From: an uncultured Dorea sp.
GTDB taxonomy: Bacteria > Bacillota > Clostridia > Lachnospirales > Lachnospiraceae
Direction: 5' to 3'
DNA length: 25,581 nucleotides
Assembly: GCA_910587575.1 (NCBI GenBank)
Contig: CAJULU010000052.1
Coordinates: 1-25,581 of the forward strand
Shown here: piece by piece, positions 1-8,131 of the stretch
Layout of the letters: every line of letters starts with the position of its first letter
Numbering within the stretch: the stretch's first letter is position 1
The notes under the pieces: generated by a model
What the model was told of the DNA's origin: nothing
Database searches by the model: none
The model's input: only the letters and a program-made list of their open reading frames with translations
Position numbers and translations under genes: made by a program

Positions 1-81
1 TGATTACTCAAGAATTAATGCAATGATGTACTAGGATCGGTCATGAAACAACCTTTCATGGCCGTTCCCTGGTTCCATTAG

Positions 82-138
82 AAAAGGCTGTCTTGAAAAT
101 GCTTCTTGTAGAAAAATCATTTTCAGACAGCCTCTTTT
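82..138. terminator. Hairpin terminator, probably bidirectional
   Basis: Arms at 86-101 (GGCTGTCTTGAAAATG) and 118-132 (CATTTTCAGACAGCC) pair with one bulged base. The stem is flanked by an A-run on the left (82-85) and TTTT on the right (135-138), so it can end transcription from either side. It lies about 140 nt beyond the minus-strand PHP gene and may serve that gene, a plus-strand gene left of the window, or both. The rest of 1-274 shows no convincing gene. Confidence 0.75.
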
Positions 139-188
139 ATGATCTATGGCATATCCATGAATTCTTTTCATCCTTCATTAACAGACGT

Positions 189-224
189 ATCTGCGCCAGC
201 CCTGCTCGTAAATGGCTGGCAGAT
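189..224. other. Inverted repeat downstream of the PHP gene
   Basis: GCCAGCC (195-201) and GGCTGGC (214-220) form a perfect 7-bp stem with a 12-nt loop. It is extended by ATCT/AGAT at 189-192 and 221-224 across a 2-nt bulge. There is no T-run on either side, so it is not a classical intrinsic terminator. It starts about 50 nt past the PHP stop codon on the minus strand and could stabilise that transcript's 3' end. Confidence 0.4.
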
Positions 225-274
225 AACATACGGCTGTAATGTGAAATGAAAGCGATCGTTCCGGCAACGGACTC

Positions 275-1099
275 TCAGACCTTCCCCTGCAGATAAGGGA
301 TCTCAATGGGGTCAATGGGATCCACCGGATTCTCAATCTCCCCTTTGATCTTCCTCTTATGACGCTTCAGAAGTTCTCCGCCCTTATTGTAAAACCAGAA
401 AGAATATACCAGAAGTTTATTGACCTTCCCGATCTTATCCTTTGTGGTCTTCCCGTAGATTGTACCGCCCACTCCGATCGGCGCTTTCCTGCGGATCAGC
501 GAGATCAGTTCCGTCTCACAGGTAATCCTCTCCGGCAGCTCCGTATACGCCAGCGAAACACAGTCCAGCTTATGGGCATCACTGCCGCCGATTCCCGGTT
601 TCTTGTACTTTATGGTCAGTTTCATTGCCTCTCTGTTAGATTCCTCCGGCTCGCATGCGTTAAATGCCTCGATAAAATCAAACCTCTTAATGATCTCCGG
701 TGATTTGTAGAACTTCTTCGTATTGGTGAAACTTAAGTATTTTTCCCCGCAGGGATGTGCGGGTCCTAAAATCCCGCCGTGCCGGTGGACAAAATCTATC
801 AATGCATTTACCGGAAGTCCTCTTAGCTCCAGCAGACGCATCTTGACCCCTTCCGGCATGATACAGATGATATGTCCTGCATCACAGGTATCATATTCAA
901 TCCCCTTCAATACTACAAAATCATCGTGAACCTTCCCCTTCATATGATATTTCCAATGGCGGTATCCTTTGTAAGTATCATGATCCGTGATCAACATTCC
1001 TTCAAACCCGTGTTCCTTCAGCTTCGTGATATATTCATCCAGACCTACTTTACTGTCGATAGAGCCCTCTTTCACATGACAATGCATATCAATCTTCAT
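275..1099 (-). CDS. PHP-domain metal-dependent phosphoesterase
   Basis: This 274-residue protein has the full set of PHP (polymerase and histidinol phosphatase) metal-ligand motifs: H6-x-H8 at the N-terminus, D39-H40-D41 after a hydrophobic strand, E68, H76, H115 in GPAHP and D174-x-H176 in GGSDAH. Known members of this fold hydrolyse phosphoesters with two or three bound metal ions; the substrate cannot be read from the sequence. It is a free-standing cytosolic PHP protein with no polymerase or second domain. The start was set at 1099 because AAGGAGG (1110-1116 on the complement) sits about 9 nt upstream; an in-frame ATG at 1123 would place that site inside the gene. It has its own promoter and appears monocistronic. 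The family is secure, the specific function is not. Confidence 0.85.
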   Translation of the reverse strand: MKIDMHCHVKEGSIDSKVGLDEYITKLKEHGFEGMLITDHDTYKGYRHWKYHMKGKVHDDFVVLKGIEYDTCDAGHIICIMPEGVKMRLLELRGLPVNALIDFVHRHGGILGPAHPCGEKYLSFTNTKKFYKSPEIIKRFDFIEAFNACEPEESNREAMKLTIKYKKPGIGGSDAHKLDCVSLAYTELPERITCETELISLIRRKAPIGVGGTIYGKTTKDKIGKVNKLLVYSFWFYNKGGELLKRHKRKIKGEIENPVDPIDPIEIPYLQGKV

Positions 1100-1149
1100 A
1101 CACTTAAGGCCTCCTTCATTCATATTTCTCTGGTTCTGACTTATTAACT

Positions 1150-1177
1150 ATTATATCACATCTGCCCTAAAATACAA
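1150..1177 (-). promoter_or_regulatory. Promoter of the PHP gene
   Basis: On the minus strand TTGTAT (1177-1172) and TATAAT (1155-1150) are separated by 16 nt, with a TG one base before the -10 box (extended -10). The predicted start of transcription is about 40 nt before the chosen start codon. Confidence 0.7.
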
Positions 1178-1202
1178 CCAGGCCGGACATGTATGGTTAA
1201 AA

Positions 1203-2036
1203 TTACAAGTCTTCGCTGATAATTGTAATATCGTCATCTTCCTCTTCGTCATCTTCTTCTGCCGGACTTTTACGCACAGCCTTCCTTTTCTTCCGGCTTT
1301 CCTCTTCTTCTTCCTCTTCCTCCTCCAGAATCTTCCTCGCCTTCTCAACTTCGGATTCCCTGGAAACCTGATCTTTCATTCGTTTTGCATAGACTCTTTC
1401 GTTCTTTCCAATGGTACGGGACTGCATCATGAACTGAATCCAGATTCCCAACAGCGCTGCCGCCGCACTGATTCCATAGACGGCCAGAATATTCCCGTCA
1501 ATCCCAAGCAGGGCTGCCGCCGAAGTTCCCGCAGACAGACCGCCCGAGATTCCTGTCACTGCCACCACCACCAGTTCTGACTTCATCACTGACAGGATAG
1601 CCATCAAAAGCCCAGCCGCCAGACTGATCCCAAGAACGACGTATGCCTGTGTCAGTTCTTTGATTCCCGGCAGGAACAAGGATGCAGCAATCCCCGACGT
1701 ATGCAGAAGAACCACGAAAAAAATCCCCAGCTTCCGGACTCCTCCGCACAGCACGGCTGCGACAATGGTACAGATCAGTATCATTACAGGTATCATTGTG
1801 CCGGAAAAGCCAAGTCCCAGCGCTGCCCCTGTACCAATACCGCTCCCAATCACCAGCCCCGCAAACACTGACAGCACACGTACCATCTTCAGCCCGAAGC
1901 AGCAGACCAGAAACCCCGCAACAATCACTGCAATCTGTATTACCACCGCCATCTGTGTAATCTTTGACAGAACCATATCCGCCTGTCCGTCGGACAGCCC
2001 CGGCAGATTCATTCCCATCGTCCATGCTTGATCCAT
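1203..2036 (-). CDS. Multi-pass membrane protein with acidic C-terminal tail
   Basis: The 277-residue protein starts with a roughly 28-residue polar segment. About seven closely spaced Gly/Ala-rich hydrophobic helices follow (residues 30-205), then a basic cytosolic stretch and a highly acidic tail with nine consecutive Glu near residue 230 and clusters of Asp/Glu to the end. The helical core resembles TM7S3/TM198-like (DUF4203) proteins, but this is a pattern-based guess. The start at 2036 is preferred over the ATG at 2066 because AAAGGAG lies 9 nt before it. The gene begins just after the terminator of the DUF6465 gene, and no clear promoter of its own is visible in the roughly 40 nt between. 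No function is assigned. Confidence 0.65.
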   Translation of the reverse strand: MDQAWTMGMNLPGLSDGQADMVLSKITQMAVVIQIAVIVAGFLVCCFGLKMVRVLSVFAGLVIGSGIGTGAALGLGFSGTMIPVMILICTIVAAVLCGGVRKLGIFFVVLLHTSGIAASLFLPGIKELTQAYVVLGISLAAGLLMAILSVMKSELVVVAVTGISGGLSAGTSAAALLGIDGNILAVYGISAAAALLGIWIQFMMQSRTIGKNERVYAKRMKDQVSRESEVEKARKILEEEEEEEEESRKKRKAVRKSPAEEDDEEEDDDITIISEDL

Positions 2037-2074
2037 ATCATCCGTCTCCTTTGACAACTCTTTCATGCCTATGC

Positions 2075-2105
2075 CAAAAAAACTGCCGCACCACTATGCA
2101 ACAGT
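2075..2105 (-). terminator. Intrinsic terminator after the DUF6465 gene
   Basis: On the minus strand an 8-bp stem (2105-2098 with 2089-2082, two G-U pairs) and an 8-nt loop are followed directly by a run of seven T (2082-2076). It lies 14 nt past the stop codon of the Lys/Ala-rich gene and upstream of the next gene's ribosome site. Confidence 0.75.
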
Positions 2106-2118
2106 CTTTTCTCCATCC

Positions 2119-2730
2119 TTATTCGTACAACGCAACTGCCCCTGTCTCCGTCTCATTTACGACATAGTATACGGCATTCTCCTCTGGTTTAATATATAAT
2201 TCTAACGACTTGATGTCCTTCTCATTTCTGCCAGAATTTGTCCATGCTTTTTTAACATTGGCAACAATATCCGACTCGCCGATCTGTTTCCCATGGTGTT
2301 CCACAATAGCGTTGATCTGAATCTCCTTTTTGGATGCTGTCCTCTTTCCTGTTGTCTCTTTCTTTGCTGTCTCTTTCTTCGCCGTTGTTCTCTTCGCTGC
2401 TGTCTCCTTCTTCGGCGCTGCTTCTTTCTTTGCTGTAGTCTTCTTTGCTGTGGCTTTTGCTGCCGTCTCTTTCTTTGCTGTCGCTCTTGTTGTCTTCTTC
2501 TCAGGTGTCTTCTTCTCAGGCGCTTTCTTCTCTTCTTTCTTCTCTGCAGCAGCCTCAACCGGCTTTGCTGCAGTTTTCACTGGCTTCTCTGCTGGTTCTG
2601 CTTTCTCTGTTTCAGTCTTAACTGTCTCTGTCTGGCTGACTGTAACCGGCGTTTCCTTTGCCGTCTCCTTCGCAGCCTTCTCTACAGTTTTTGTTTTCTT
2701 AGTTTCAGATATTGCACTTCTCGTAGCCAT
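2119..2730 (-). CDS. Lys/Ala-rich DUF6465-type protein
   Basis: The 203-residue protein has two parts. Residues 1-135 are a low-complexity tail of Lys, Ala, Thr and Glu with repeated AKKETAAK/TAKK-like units, very similar in composition to histone H1 or HU C-terminal tails. Residues 136-203 form a compact domain (EIQINAIVEHHGKQIGESDI...) that matches what I know of DUF6465, a family seen in Clostridia. A cytosolic, possibly nucleic-acid-associated role is an inference from the basic tail only. AGGAGG 8 nt before the ATG supports the start. It has its own promoter and terminator, so it is a single-gene unit. The repetitive coding DNA (2330-2690) creates a long opposite-strand open frame that is a composition artefact. 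Confidence 0.8.
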   Translation of the reverse strand: MATRSAISETKKTKTVEKAAKETAKETPVTVSQTETVKTETEKAEPAEKPVKTAAKPVEAAAEKKEEKKAPEKKTPEKKTTRATAKKETAAKATAKKTTAKKEAAPKKETAAKRTTAKKETAKKETTGKRTASKKEIQINAIVEHHGKQIGESDIVANVKKAWTNSGRNEKDIKSLELYIKPEENAVYYVVNETETGAVALYE

Positions 2731-2777
2731 TTTATTTCCTCCTAATTTCTCCTAAGCCTCGTCACCGAGTCGTGAAT

Positions 2778-2805
2778 ATTATAACACATTCTTCCAGAAA
2801 TGCAA
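2778..2805 (-). promoter_or_regulatory. Promoter of the DUF6465 gene
   Basis: On the minus strand TTGCAT (2805-2800) and a perfect TATAAT (2783-2778) are spaced 16 nt apart, with an extended TG before the -10 box. It lies in the gap after the NAD operon's last gene, giving a short leader of about 40 nt. Confidence 0.75.
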
Positions 2806-2841
2806 TGAGAATCGTACTCCCAGCCTGTTTTCGTAAATATT

Positions 2842-3684
2842 TCACATAAGAATTTCAAGAAAAAGCCCTGACATCACAGCAATCACAAATAAAATCCCCG
2901 TCACCCTGGCGCTTTCCCGCCAGTCTTGATTCACCTTGCACAATACAATGAGGCCCACTCCTGCCCCTGCGCATAATCCCGCAATCACAGAAGGGAAGGA
3001 AATGGCCCCGCCAAGATATAACTGTGTCAGAATTACGGATGCTGCACAGTTGGGAATCAGCCCGATCACGGATGCGATCACGGGCTGGAATATGGTGTCA
3101 CCCAGAAGAAACTCTGACAGCCGACTGATTCCAAACACCTCCACACAGAGATTCAGTCCTCCGGTAAACAGGAACAGATATACAAATATCCTTGCCGTAT
3201 GATAAAGAGCCGACCTGAGGATTCCCTTATCTTCATCGCATTCTCTCCATTCCCTGCATAATCTGCCGCTTTGCCCGGAAACGGAAATCTTATCTTTCAG
3301 TAAAAGATCCACCAGATAGCCGGAGACTACTGCTATGACCATCTTCACCGCCACCAGCGGGCATATGGAAGCCGCCGATCCCGGAGTCCCCAGCATGATC
3401 AGAATCGCCTCATCGGAAGTTGCGATAAAAACGGATAGCAGAGTCCCCACCGATATGATCCCGCCAGCGTAAAGATTTGCAGCCATGACGGAAAAACCGC
3501 ACTGAGGGATGCAGCCCAGCAGCGCACCCATCACAGGCCCTGCTTTTCCCACCTTCCGAAGCGCTTTCTCTGTAAATGCGCCCGAGTAATGTTCCAGTGC
3601 CTCAATGAGCAGAAATGCCAGAAACAGGTAAGGAAGCATCTTCAGACAGTCCATACTGGTATCCGCAAGAATATCTCTTATCAT
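2842..3684 (-). CDS. Permease of the putative manganese/arsenic efflux type
   Basis: This 280-residue membrane protein has about eight hydrophobic segments and an internal duplication. The motif GCIPQCGFSV with LYAGGIIS near residues 57-78 recurs as GLIPNCAASV with LYLGGAIS near residues 206-228, which suggests two inverted halves. This PxCG/PNCA pattern fits the family annotated as putative manganese transporter or arsenic efflux permease; the substrate is not proven. A charged loop (about residues 129-152) links the halves. It is the last gene of the nadA operon: the start follows the kinase-like stop by 6 nt, and the ribosome site GGGGAG overlaps the end of that gene. It could equally carry an organic substrate linked to NAD metabolism; the context alone does not decide. 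Confidence 0.65.
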   Translation of the reverse strand: MIRDILADTSMDCLKMLPYLFLAFLLIEALEHYSGAFTEKALRKVGKAGPVMGALLGCIPQCGFSVMAANLYAGGIISVGTLLSVFIATSDEAILIMLGTPGSAASICPLVAVKMVIAVVSGYLVDLLLKDKISVSGQSGRLCREWRECDEDKGILRSALYHTARIFVYLFLFTGGLNLCVEVFGISRLSEFLLGDTIFQPVIASVIGLIPNCAASVILTQLYLGGAISFPSVIAGLCAGAGVGLIVLCKVNQDWRESARVTGILFVIAVMSGLFLEILM

Positions 3685-3690
3685 CTACAT

Positions 3691-4311
3691 TCATTCTCCC
3701 CGGTACATCATCTCAAGCACATCGGCAGTCCCCTCAAGGCCAAGCCTGCCGGCATTCAGAAGAATCTGATGAGATAATGCACTGCCCCACTCAAGACCTG
3801 TGTGGGACTCATAATAATATTTACGTTCCCGGTCGATTCTCTTAATCTTATCGGCCGCCTTTTTTTCAGACATATCATATCTGTCTGCAATCCTCTTAAT
3901 GCGGTTCTCAAGATCCGCACAGATGAATACGTCCAGGCATCTCTGATCGTCTTTAAGGATGTAACCGGCACACCTTCCCACAATGACGCATGGCCCTCTC
4001 TCCGAAAGTTTACGGATAATCTCGGTCTGCAGACCATAGACCTGTTCATTCAGCGGCTGGGTATATTCTTCTGACCGTATGGAATCCCTGTACTCCATCG
4101 GCGCAATCACATATCCTGTAAGGAAACTGTTCAGAGTAGTCTCATCGACCGCCCTTGCCGTCTCTTCCCGGATGTTAAGCTTCTCTGCCGCCATCCTCAC
4201 CAGATTGTTATCATACAGCGGGATGTCAAGCCTGGTTGCAAGCATATTGCCGATCTCGTGCCCTCCGCTTCCGAACTGGCGTCCAATGGTGATAATCTTA
4301 TGTTTTGTCAT
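3691..4311 (-). CDS. Cytidylate kinase-like family protein
   Basis: The 206-residue protein begins MTKHKIITIGRQFGSGG, where the Gly-rich GRQFGSGG loop is the nucleotide-binding signature of the cytidylate-kinase-like family. DIPLYDNNLV and CVIVGRCAGYIL follow at the expected spacing, then an Arg-rich lid region (about residues 135-165) and a final helical segment. It is shorter than, and distinct from, canonical Cmk of nucleotide metabolism; the true substrate of these stand-alone homologues is not known to me. The start at 4311 overlaps the niaR stop as ATGA and has GGGAGG 8 nt upstream, so translation is probably coupled. Its place between the NAD repressor and a permease makes a link to pyridine nucleotides or their transport an attractive but unproven idea. 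Confidence 0.8.
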   Translation of the reverse strand: MTKHKIITIGRQFGSGGHEIGNMLATRLDIPLYDNNLVRMAAEKLNIREETARAVDETTLNSFLTGYVIAPMEYRDSIRSEEYTQPLNEQVYGLQTEIIRKLSERGPCVIVGRCAGYILKDDQRCLDVFICADLENRIKRIADRYDMSEKKAADKIKRIDRERKYYYESHTGLEWGSALSHQILLNAGRLGLEGTADVLEMMYRGE

Positions 4312-4886
4312 ATGTTTTTCCTCCCTTCCGTTATATCGTGTAAACCTGGTAATCTGCACTGCCTTTGGTCATCCTGCCTTACTTCTATCAGAAACCCCTT
4401 CTCCCTCAGTGTATCTTCTATCATATCCAGAGTTTCTTCTTTATCCGCAATAATCTTATGATAATGATAATTGGAGGTGATATTTTTAAGAGGACTGGAC
4501 TTGCCGCTCTGAATATCTTCCATGAATTCGGCCACCATTCTGCGGGAATCGATATTCAGTTCTGCCTCTATATGGCCGTATACCCGGTGATTGACCATGA
4601 CATTCTTGACCACTCCCCCAAGATCTACGATGGCACAGAGTTCCTCATCCAGCTGTTCATCCGTATGCCGTACCTTAAACACCCTGCTCACAGACTTCGC
4701 CGTATTCAGGATATAACCCCTGTTCGTAGATATGATATCATAGCCGGCAGCACGTAAAAGTGCAATATCCTGCACGATTACCTGTCTGCTCACATGGTAG
4801 ATGGCGGCCAGTTTCGAGCCAGACAGCGGAAGCCCGCTCTTCTTTACTTTCTGGATGATATCTTCTCTTCTGTCCGAACCAGTCAT
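4308..4886 (-). CDS. niaR: Transcription repressor NiaR (HTH plus 3H domain)
   Basis: The 192-residue protein has an N-terminal winged helix (residues 7-60; LSGSKLAAIYHVSRQVIVQD is the recognition region) and a 3H domain (about 73-170) with the family histidines H74, H100, H105, H141 and H143. NiaR (YrxA) proteins use niacin as co-repressor and shut off NAD synthesis and niacin uptake genes, so the gene probably controls its own nadABC operon through the near-palindrome at 8122-8139. The start at 4886 is chosen for AAGGAGG 9 nt upstream; an earlier ATG at 4940 would overlap nadC and has no ribosome site. The C-terminus runs about 20 residues beyond the usual family end. It overlaps the next gene by 4 nt. 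Confidence 0.88.
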   Translation of the reverse strand: MTGSDRREDIIQKVKKSGLPLSGSKLAAIYHVSRQVIVQDIALLRAAGYDIISTNRGYILNTAKSVSRVFKVRHTDEQLDEELCAIVDLGGVVKNVMVNHRVYGHIEAELNIDSRRMVAEFMEDIQSGKSSPLKNITSNYHYHKIIADKEETLDMIEDTLREKGFLIEVRQDDQRQCRLPGLHDITEGRKNI

Positions 4887-4926
4887 AATGTCCCCCTCCT
4901 TCAGGATACTGCCTTTCCCATGATCA

Positions 4927-5781
4927 TCATGCCAGTGCATGGAGATTCTTAAGGGAAATATCCAGTATGGGCGCAGAGTGGGTTAATGCCCCGCTGGAAA
5001 TATAATCTACCCCCAGGGATACCAGCCTTCCAATGTTTTCTTTCGTCACATTCCCCGAGCACTCGGTCTGGGCACGCCCGTCAATCAGACGGATTGCTTC
5101 CTGCATCTCCTCCGTAGACATATTATCCAGCATAATGATATCCGCTCCCGCTTCAACCGCTTCCTTTACCATTTCAAGATTCTCTACCTCAACTTCAATC
5201 TTCCTTACAAAAGGCGCATATTCCTTTGCCATATGCACTGCTTTTGTAACGCTTCCTGCAGCGCCGATATGATTGTCCTTAAGCAGCACCCCGTCTGATA
5301 AATTATACCGGTGATTATATCCTCCGCCTACACGGACTGCATATTTTTCAAATATCCGCATATTCGGCGTGGTCTTTCTGGTATCCAGAAGCTTTGTCCG
5401 GCTTCCTGCAAGAAGGGAGGCAACCGAATGTGTATACGTTGCGATTCCACTCATACGCTGCAGATAATTCAAAGCAACCCGTTCTCCCGATAAGAGCACC
5501 CGGATATCCCCCTTTACCTTTCCCATCAGCTGACCGTTGCTGACTGCATCTCCGTCTTTACAGAAGAATTCAGCCTCCACAGTTTCATCCAGAAGATGGA
5601 ATACCCGCTCAAATACCTCAAGTCCGGCTATGATTCCGTCCTGCTTACAGATGAGATCCACTTCTCCTTCCACTGCCTCTTTCATTACAGAATTGGTAGT
5701 TACATCCTCACTGGAAATATCCTCTTTTAACGCCTCCAGAATCAACTGGTCTGCCTGAAGGGTCATTGTAATCTGATTCAT
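4927..5781 (-). CDS. nadC: Quinolinate phosphoribosyltransferase (decarboxylating)
   Basis: NadC converts quinolinate and PRPP to nicotinate mononucleotide, CO2 and pyrophosphate, the third step of de novo NAD synthesis. The 284-residue length is typical. Clear signatures are SGERVALNYLQRMSGIAT (98-115), DTRKTTPNMR (133-142), GGGYNHRYNLSDGVLLKDNH (152-171), the barrel strand IIMLDNMS (215-222) and ECSGNV (240-245). These include the Arg, Lys and His residues that line the quinolinate and PRPP pockets in the family. GGAAAGGAG lies 12 nt before the ATG. It lies 46 nt after nadB and 40 nt before niaR in one operon. Confidence 0.95.
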   Translation of the reverse strand: MNQITMTLQADQLILEALKEDISSEDVTTNSVMKEAVEGEVDLICKQDGIIAGLEVFERVFHLLDETVEAEFFCKDGDAVSNGQLMGKVKGDIRVLLSGERVALNYLQRMSGIATYTHSVASLLAGSRTKLLDTRKTTPNMRIFEKYAVRVGGGYNHRYNLSDGVLLKDNHIGAAGSVTKAVHMAKEYAPFVRKIEVEVENLEMVKEAVEAGADIIMLDNMSTEEMQEAIRLIDGRAQTECSGNVTKENIGRLVSLGVDYISSGALTHSAPILDISLKNLHALA

Positions 5782-5827
5782 TTTGTTCTTGTTCTCCTTT
5801 CCATATTCTTACAACCACCGCAGGAAT

Positions 5828-7069
5828 TTATTCATCTTTTACACCCTGGTCAGAAACAATCTTCTGTGCAGCCCGTCCTGCAAATACCAGGCTTTCTAAC
5901 AGGGAATTACTTGCAAGACGGTTCGCACCGTGAACACCGTTGCAGCTGGTCTCTCCCACCGCATACAGGTGTTCCATGGACGTCCGGCTGTCTGCGTCCA
6001 CCCAGATTCCGCCCATAAAATAATGCTGTGCCGGTACGACCGGTATCCATTCCTTTAACACGTCATACCCTTCTTCCAGACAATGCTGATAGATATTAGG
6101 GAAATGCTTCAGAATCCTTTCTTTCGGGATCGGCTCCAGAGAAAGCCATACATGATCCGTGCCCTCTTCTTCCATCTGTCCGTGAATCGCCTTTGTAACC
6201 ACATCCCTTGGAAGAAGCTCATCTACGAATCTTTCTTTTTTCCCATTATATAATACTGCGCCTTCCCCCCGCACAGATTCTGAAATCAGGAACCTGCGTC
6301 CTGGCTTCTTTGAATACAGCGTTGTGGGATGAATCTGCACATAATCCAGATTCTCCAGCCGTACTCCATGGTTCTTTGCGACCTCAATGCCGTCTCCCGT
6401 CAAATGCGGGTAATTCGTGGAATGCCGGTACTTTCCGCCGATTCCGCCGGTTGCCAGGATTGTATTTTCTGCGAAAATCCGGTACTGCTGTTTCGTTCCA
6501 CTTTCATCCCGTACTGCCCCCCAGGAATCTTCCCCGTTCACTTCCTTAAGGACATCCCTTACATCCTCCGCCAGAATCCCCCTGCACGCTCCATCTTCTT
6601 CCATAATATCCGTCATCGAGACATATTCGTAGAACGCTACGTTGGAAAGTTCTCTCACCCGTGCCAACAGGGTACTGGTAATCTCCTTTCCGGTAATGTC
6701 CTCATGAAAAAGAATCCGCGGCCTGGAGTGCGCTCCTTCCCTGGTATATATAAATTCTCCGTTTTCCTTCTCAAACCGGACTCCGTATTCCACGAGATCC
6801 TCAATCACTTTTCTGGAACCCCGGATCATAATATCCACGGACTCCTTCCGGTTCTCATAATGCCCCGCCCGCATGGTGTCCTCAAAATAACTGTCATAGT
6901 CATCCTCGTCTCTCTGTACACAGATTCCCCCCTGGGCAAGGAACGAATCACTGCTTTCGGCATCTGATTTCGTAATCATTACAATCTTCAAATCTCTCGG
7001 AAGCTTCAGCGCACAGTACAAGCCTGCCACCCCACATCCTACAATCACAACATCTGTATGTATTTCCAT
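5828..7069 (-). CDS. nadB: L-aspartate oxidase, short form
   Basis: NadB oxidises L-aspartate to iminoaspartate with FAD; NadA then uses the product. The 413-residue protein has the FAD dinucleotide motif VVIVGCGVAGLYCAL at residues 7-21, SSDSFLAQGG, the active-site region HSRPRILFHED, ILATGGIGGKY and the C-terminal FAD segment GANRLASNSLLESLVF. It ends shortly after that segment, so the C-terminal helical domain that brings many NadB proteins to about 510-540 residues is missing. Since the stop is followed directly by the nadC leader and the reading frame is clean, this looks like a natural short form rather than a break. The start at 7069 has GGAGG about 10 nt upstream; the longer frame to 7114 lacks one. 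Confidence 0.92.
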   Translation of the reverse strand: MEIHTDVVIVGCGVAGLYCALKLPRDLKIVMITKSDAESSDSFLAQGGICVQRDEDDYDSYFEDTMRAGHYENRKESVDIMIRGSRKVIEDLVEYGVRFEKENGEFIYTREGAHSRPRILFHEDITGKEITSTLLARVRELSNVAFYEYVSMTDIMEEDGACRGILAEDVRDVLKEVNGEDSWGAVRDESGTKQQYRIFAENTILATGGIGGKYRHSTNYPHLTGDGIEVAKNHGVRLENLDYVQIHPTTLYSKKPGRRFLISESVRGEGAVLYNGKKERFVDELLPRDVVTKAIHGQMEEEGTDHVWLSLEPIPKERILKHFPNIYQHCLEEGYDVLKEWIPVVPAQHYFMGGIWVDADSRTSMEHLYAVGETSCNGVHGANRLASNSLLESLVFAGRAAQKIVSDQGVKDE

Positions 7070-7164
7070 CTTTCTTATCCTCCGCTTGGGAACTGCCGCA
7101 GACCGGCATTTCAACTATTCATAGACGAGATAAAACAGCTATTCAGGGCCTGCACACCAGTTCC

Positions 7165-8070
7165 CTACCGTGCAAGTTCCAACATTCTCTCAAGCGGTCT
7201 GACTGAATCCGCACGGAGTTCCTCTGTCACATGGATTTCATTTTCACCGGTTCTGAGTACATCCCGAATCTTCTCTAACGTAACCTTCTTCATATCATGG
7301 CAGACGGGTTCCGTTGACGTAAAATAAAACTTCTTTTCAGGATTCTGCTTTTCCAGTTCATACCGGACTCCGTTTTCTGTACATATAATAAATTCCTTAC
7401 ACTCACTCTTACCCGCATAGGCAATGATTCCCGACGTGCTGCCAATATAATCTGACATTTTCCGCACCCCCTCCGGACATTCCGGGTGGGTCAGTATCTT
7501 TGCCTGGGGATGAAGTTCCTTTTCTTTCAAGATCTCCTGTACCTGTATCTCCTCGTGAACCGGACAGTAACCTTCGTTATACACAAAATGCTTTTCCGGC
7601 ACCTGCTCTGCCACAAAGTGTGCAAGATTCCTGTCTGGTATAAAGAAAATATTCTGATTCGGCAGCGCTTTCACAATCTTCACTGCATTTGCCGACGTCA
7701 CACAGACATCCGAATGTCTCTTTAGTTCGGCTGTAGAATTGATATAGCACACTACCGCAAGATCCTCATACTCTTTCCGCATCCGCCGGATTATCTCCTC
7801 ATCTGCCATGTGGGCCATGGCACAGTCCGCAGTCGTGTCCGGCATCAGGACCGTCTTGCCCGGATTCAGGATCTTGGCGCTCTCTCCCATGAAAGATACT
7901 CCGCAGAATACGATGGTCTGCTCCTGTAAATCCACCGCCACTTTGCTGAGATAGTAGGAATCTCCGACATAATCCGCAATCTCCTGGATCTCCTGACTGA
8001 CATAATAGTGCGCCAGGATAACCGCATGTTTCTCCTTCTTCAACTCCTGTATTTCTTCTGTAATATTCAT
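7165..8070 (-). CDS. nadA: Quinolinate synthase
   Basis: NadA condenses iminoaspartate with dihydroxyacetone phosphate to quinolinate using an oxygen-sensitive [4Fe-4S] cluster. The 301-residue protein matches the standard length. VILAHYYVSQEIQEIADYVG (17-36) is the first-repeat signature, and the three cluster cysteines are C83 (DTTADCAMA), C169 (EGYCPVH) and C257 (PVCHDM). HPECP (195-199) and GSTSGI (210-215) are further conserved stretches. AAAAGGAG 10 nt before the ATG supports the start. As first gene of the operon it sits directly behind the promoter and putative NiaR operator. Confidence 0.95.
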   Translation of the reverse strand: MNITEEIQELKKEKHAVILAHYYVSQEIQEIADYVGDSYYLSKVAVDLQEQTIVFCGVSFMGESAKILNPGKTVLMPDTTADCAMAHMADEEIIRRMRKEYEDLAVVCYINSTAELKRHSDVCVTSANAVKIVKALPNQNIFFIPDRNLAHFVAEQVPEKHFVYNEGYCPVHEEIQVQEILKEKELHPQAKILTHPECPEGVRKMSDYIGSTSGIIAYAGKSECKEFIICTENGVRYELEKQNPEKKFYFTSTEPVCHDMKKVTLEKIRDVLRTGENEIHVTEELRADSVRPLERMLELAR

Positions 8071-8102
8071 GACTGTTTGTCTCCTTTTTTCAAACTTACC
8101 CT

Positions 8103-8131
8103 ATTATATCATTGTATAGTACATATGACAA
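8103..8131 (-). promoter_or_regulatory. Promoter of the nadABC-niaR operon
   Basis: On the minus strand TTGTCA (8131-8126) and a perfect TATAAT (8108-8103) are separated by exactly 17 nt. Transcription would start near 8096, about 25 nt before the nadA start codon. The -35 box lies inside the inverted repeat listed separately. Confidence 0.85.

Noticed and set aside
1498..2025. Second minus-strand frame of 175 codons inside the acidic-tail membrane protein gene.
   Set aside because: It is out of frame with a well-supported gene having clear TM segments and a ribosome site; composition is not protein-like.
2330..2755. Long plus-strand open frame of Phe/Ala/Val-rich composition opposite the DUF6465 gene.
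   Set aside because: It is the mirror of Lys/Ala-rich coding sequence, has no plausible ribosome site and no plus-strand promoter.
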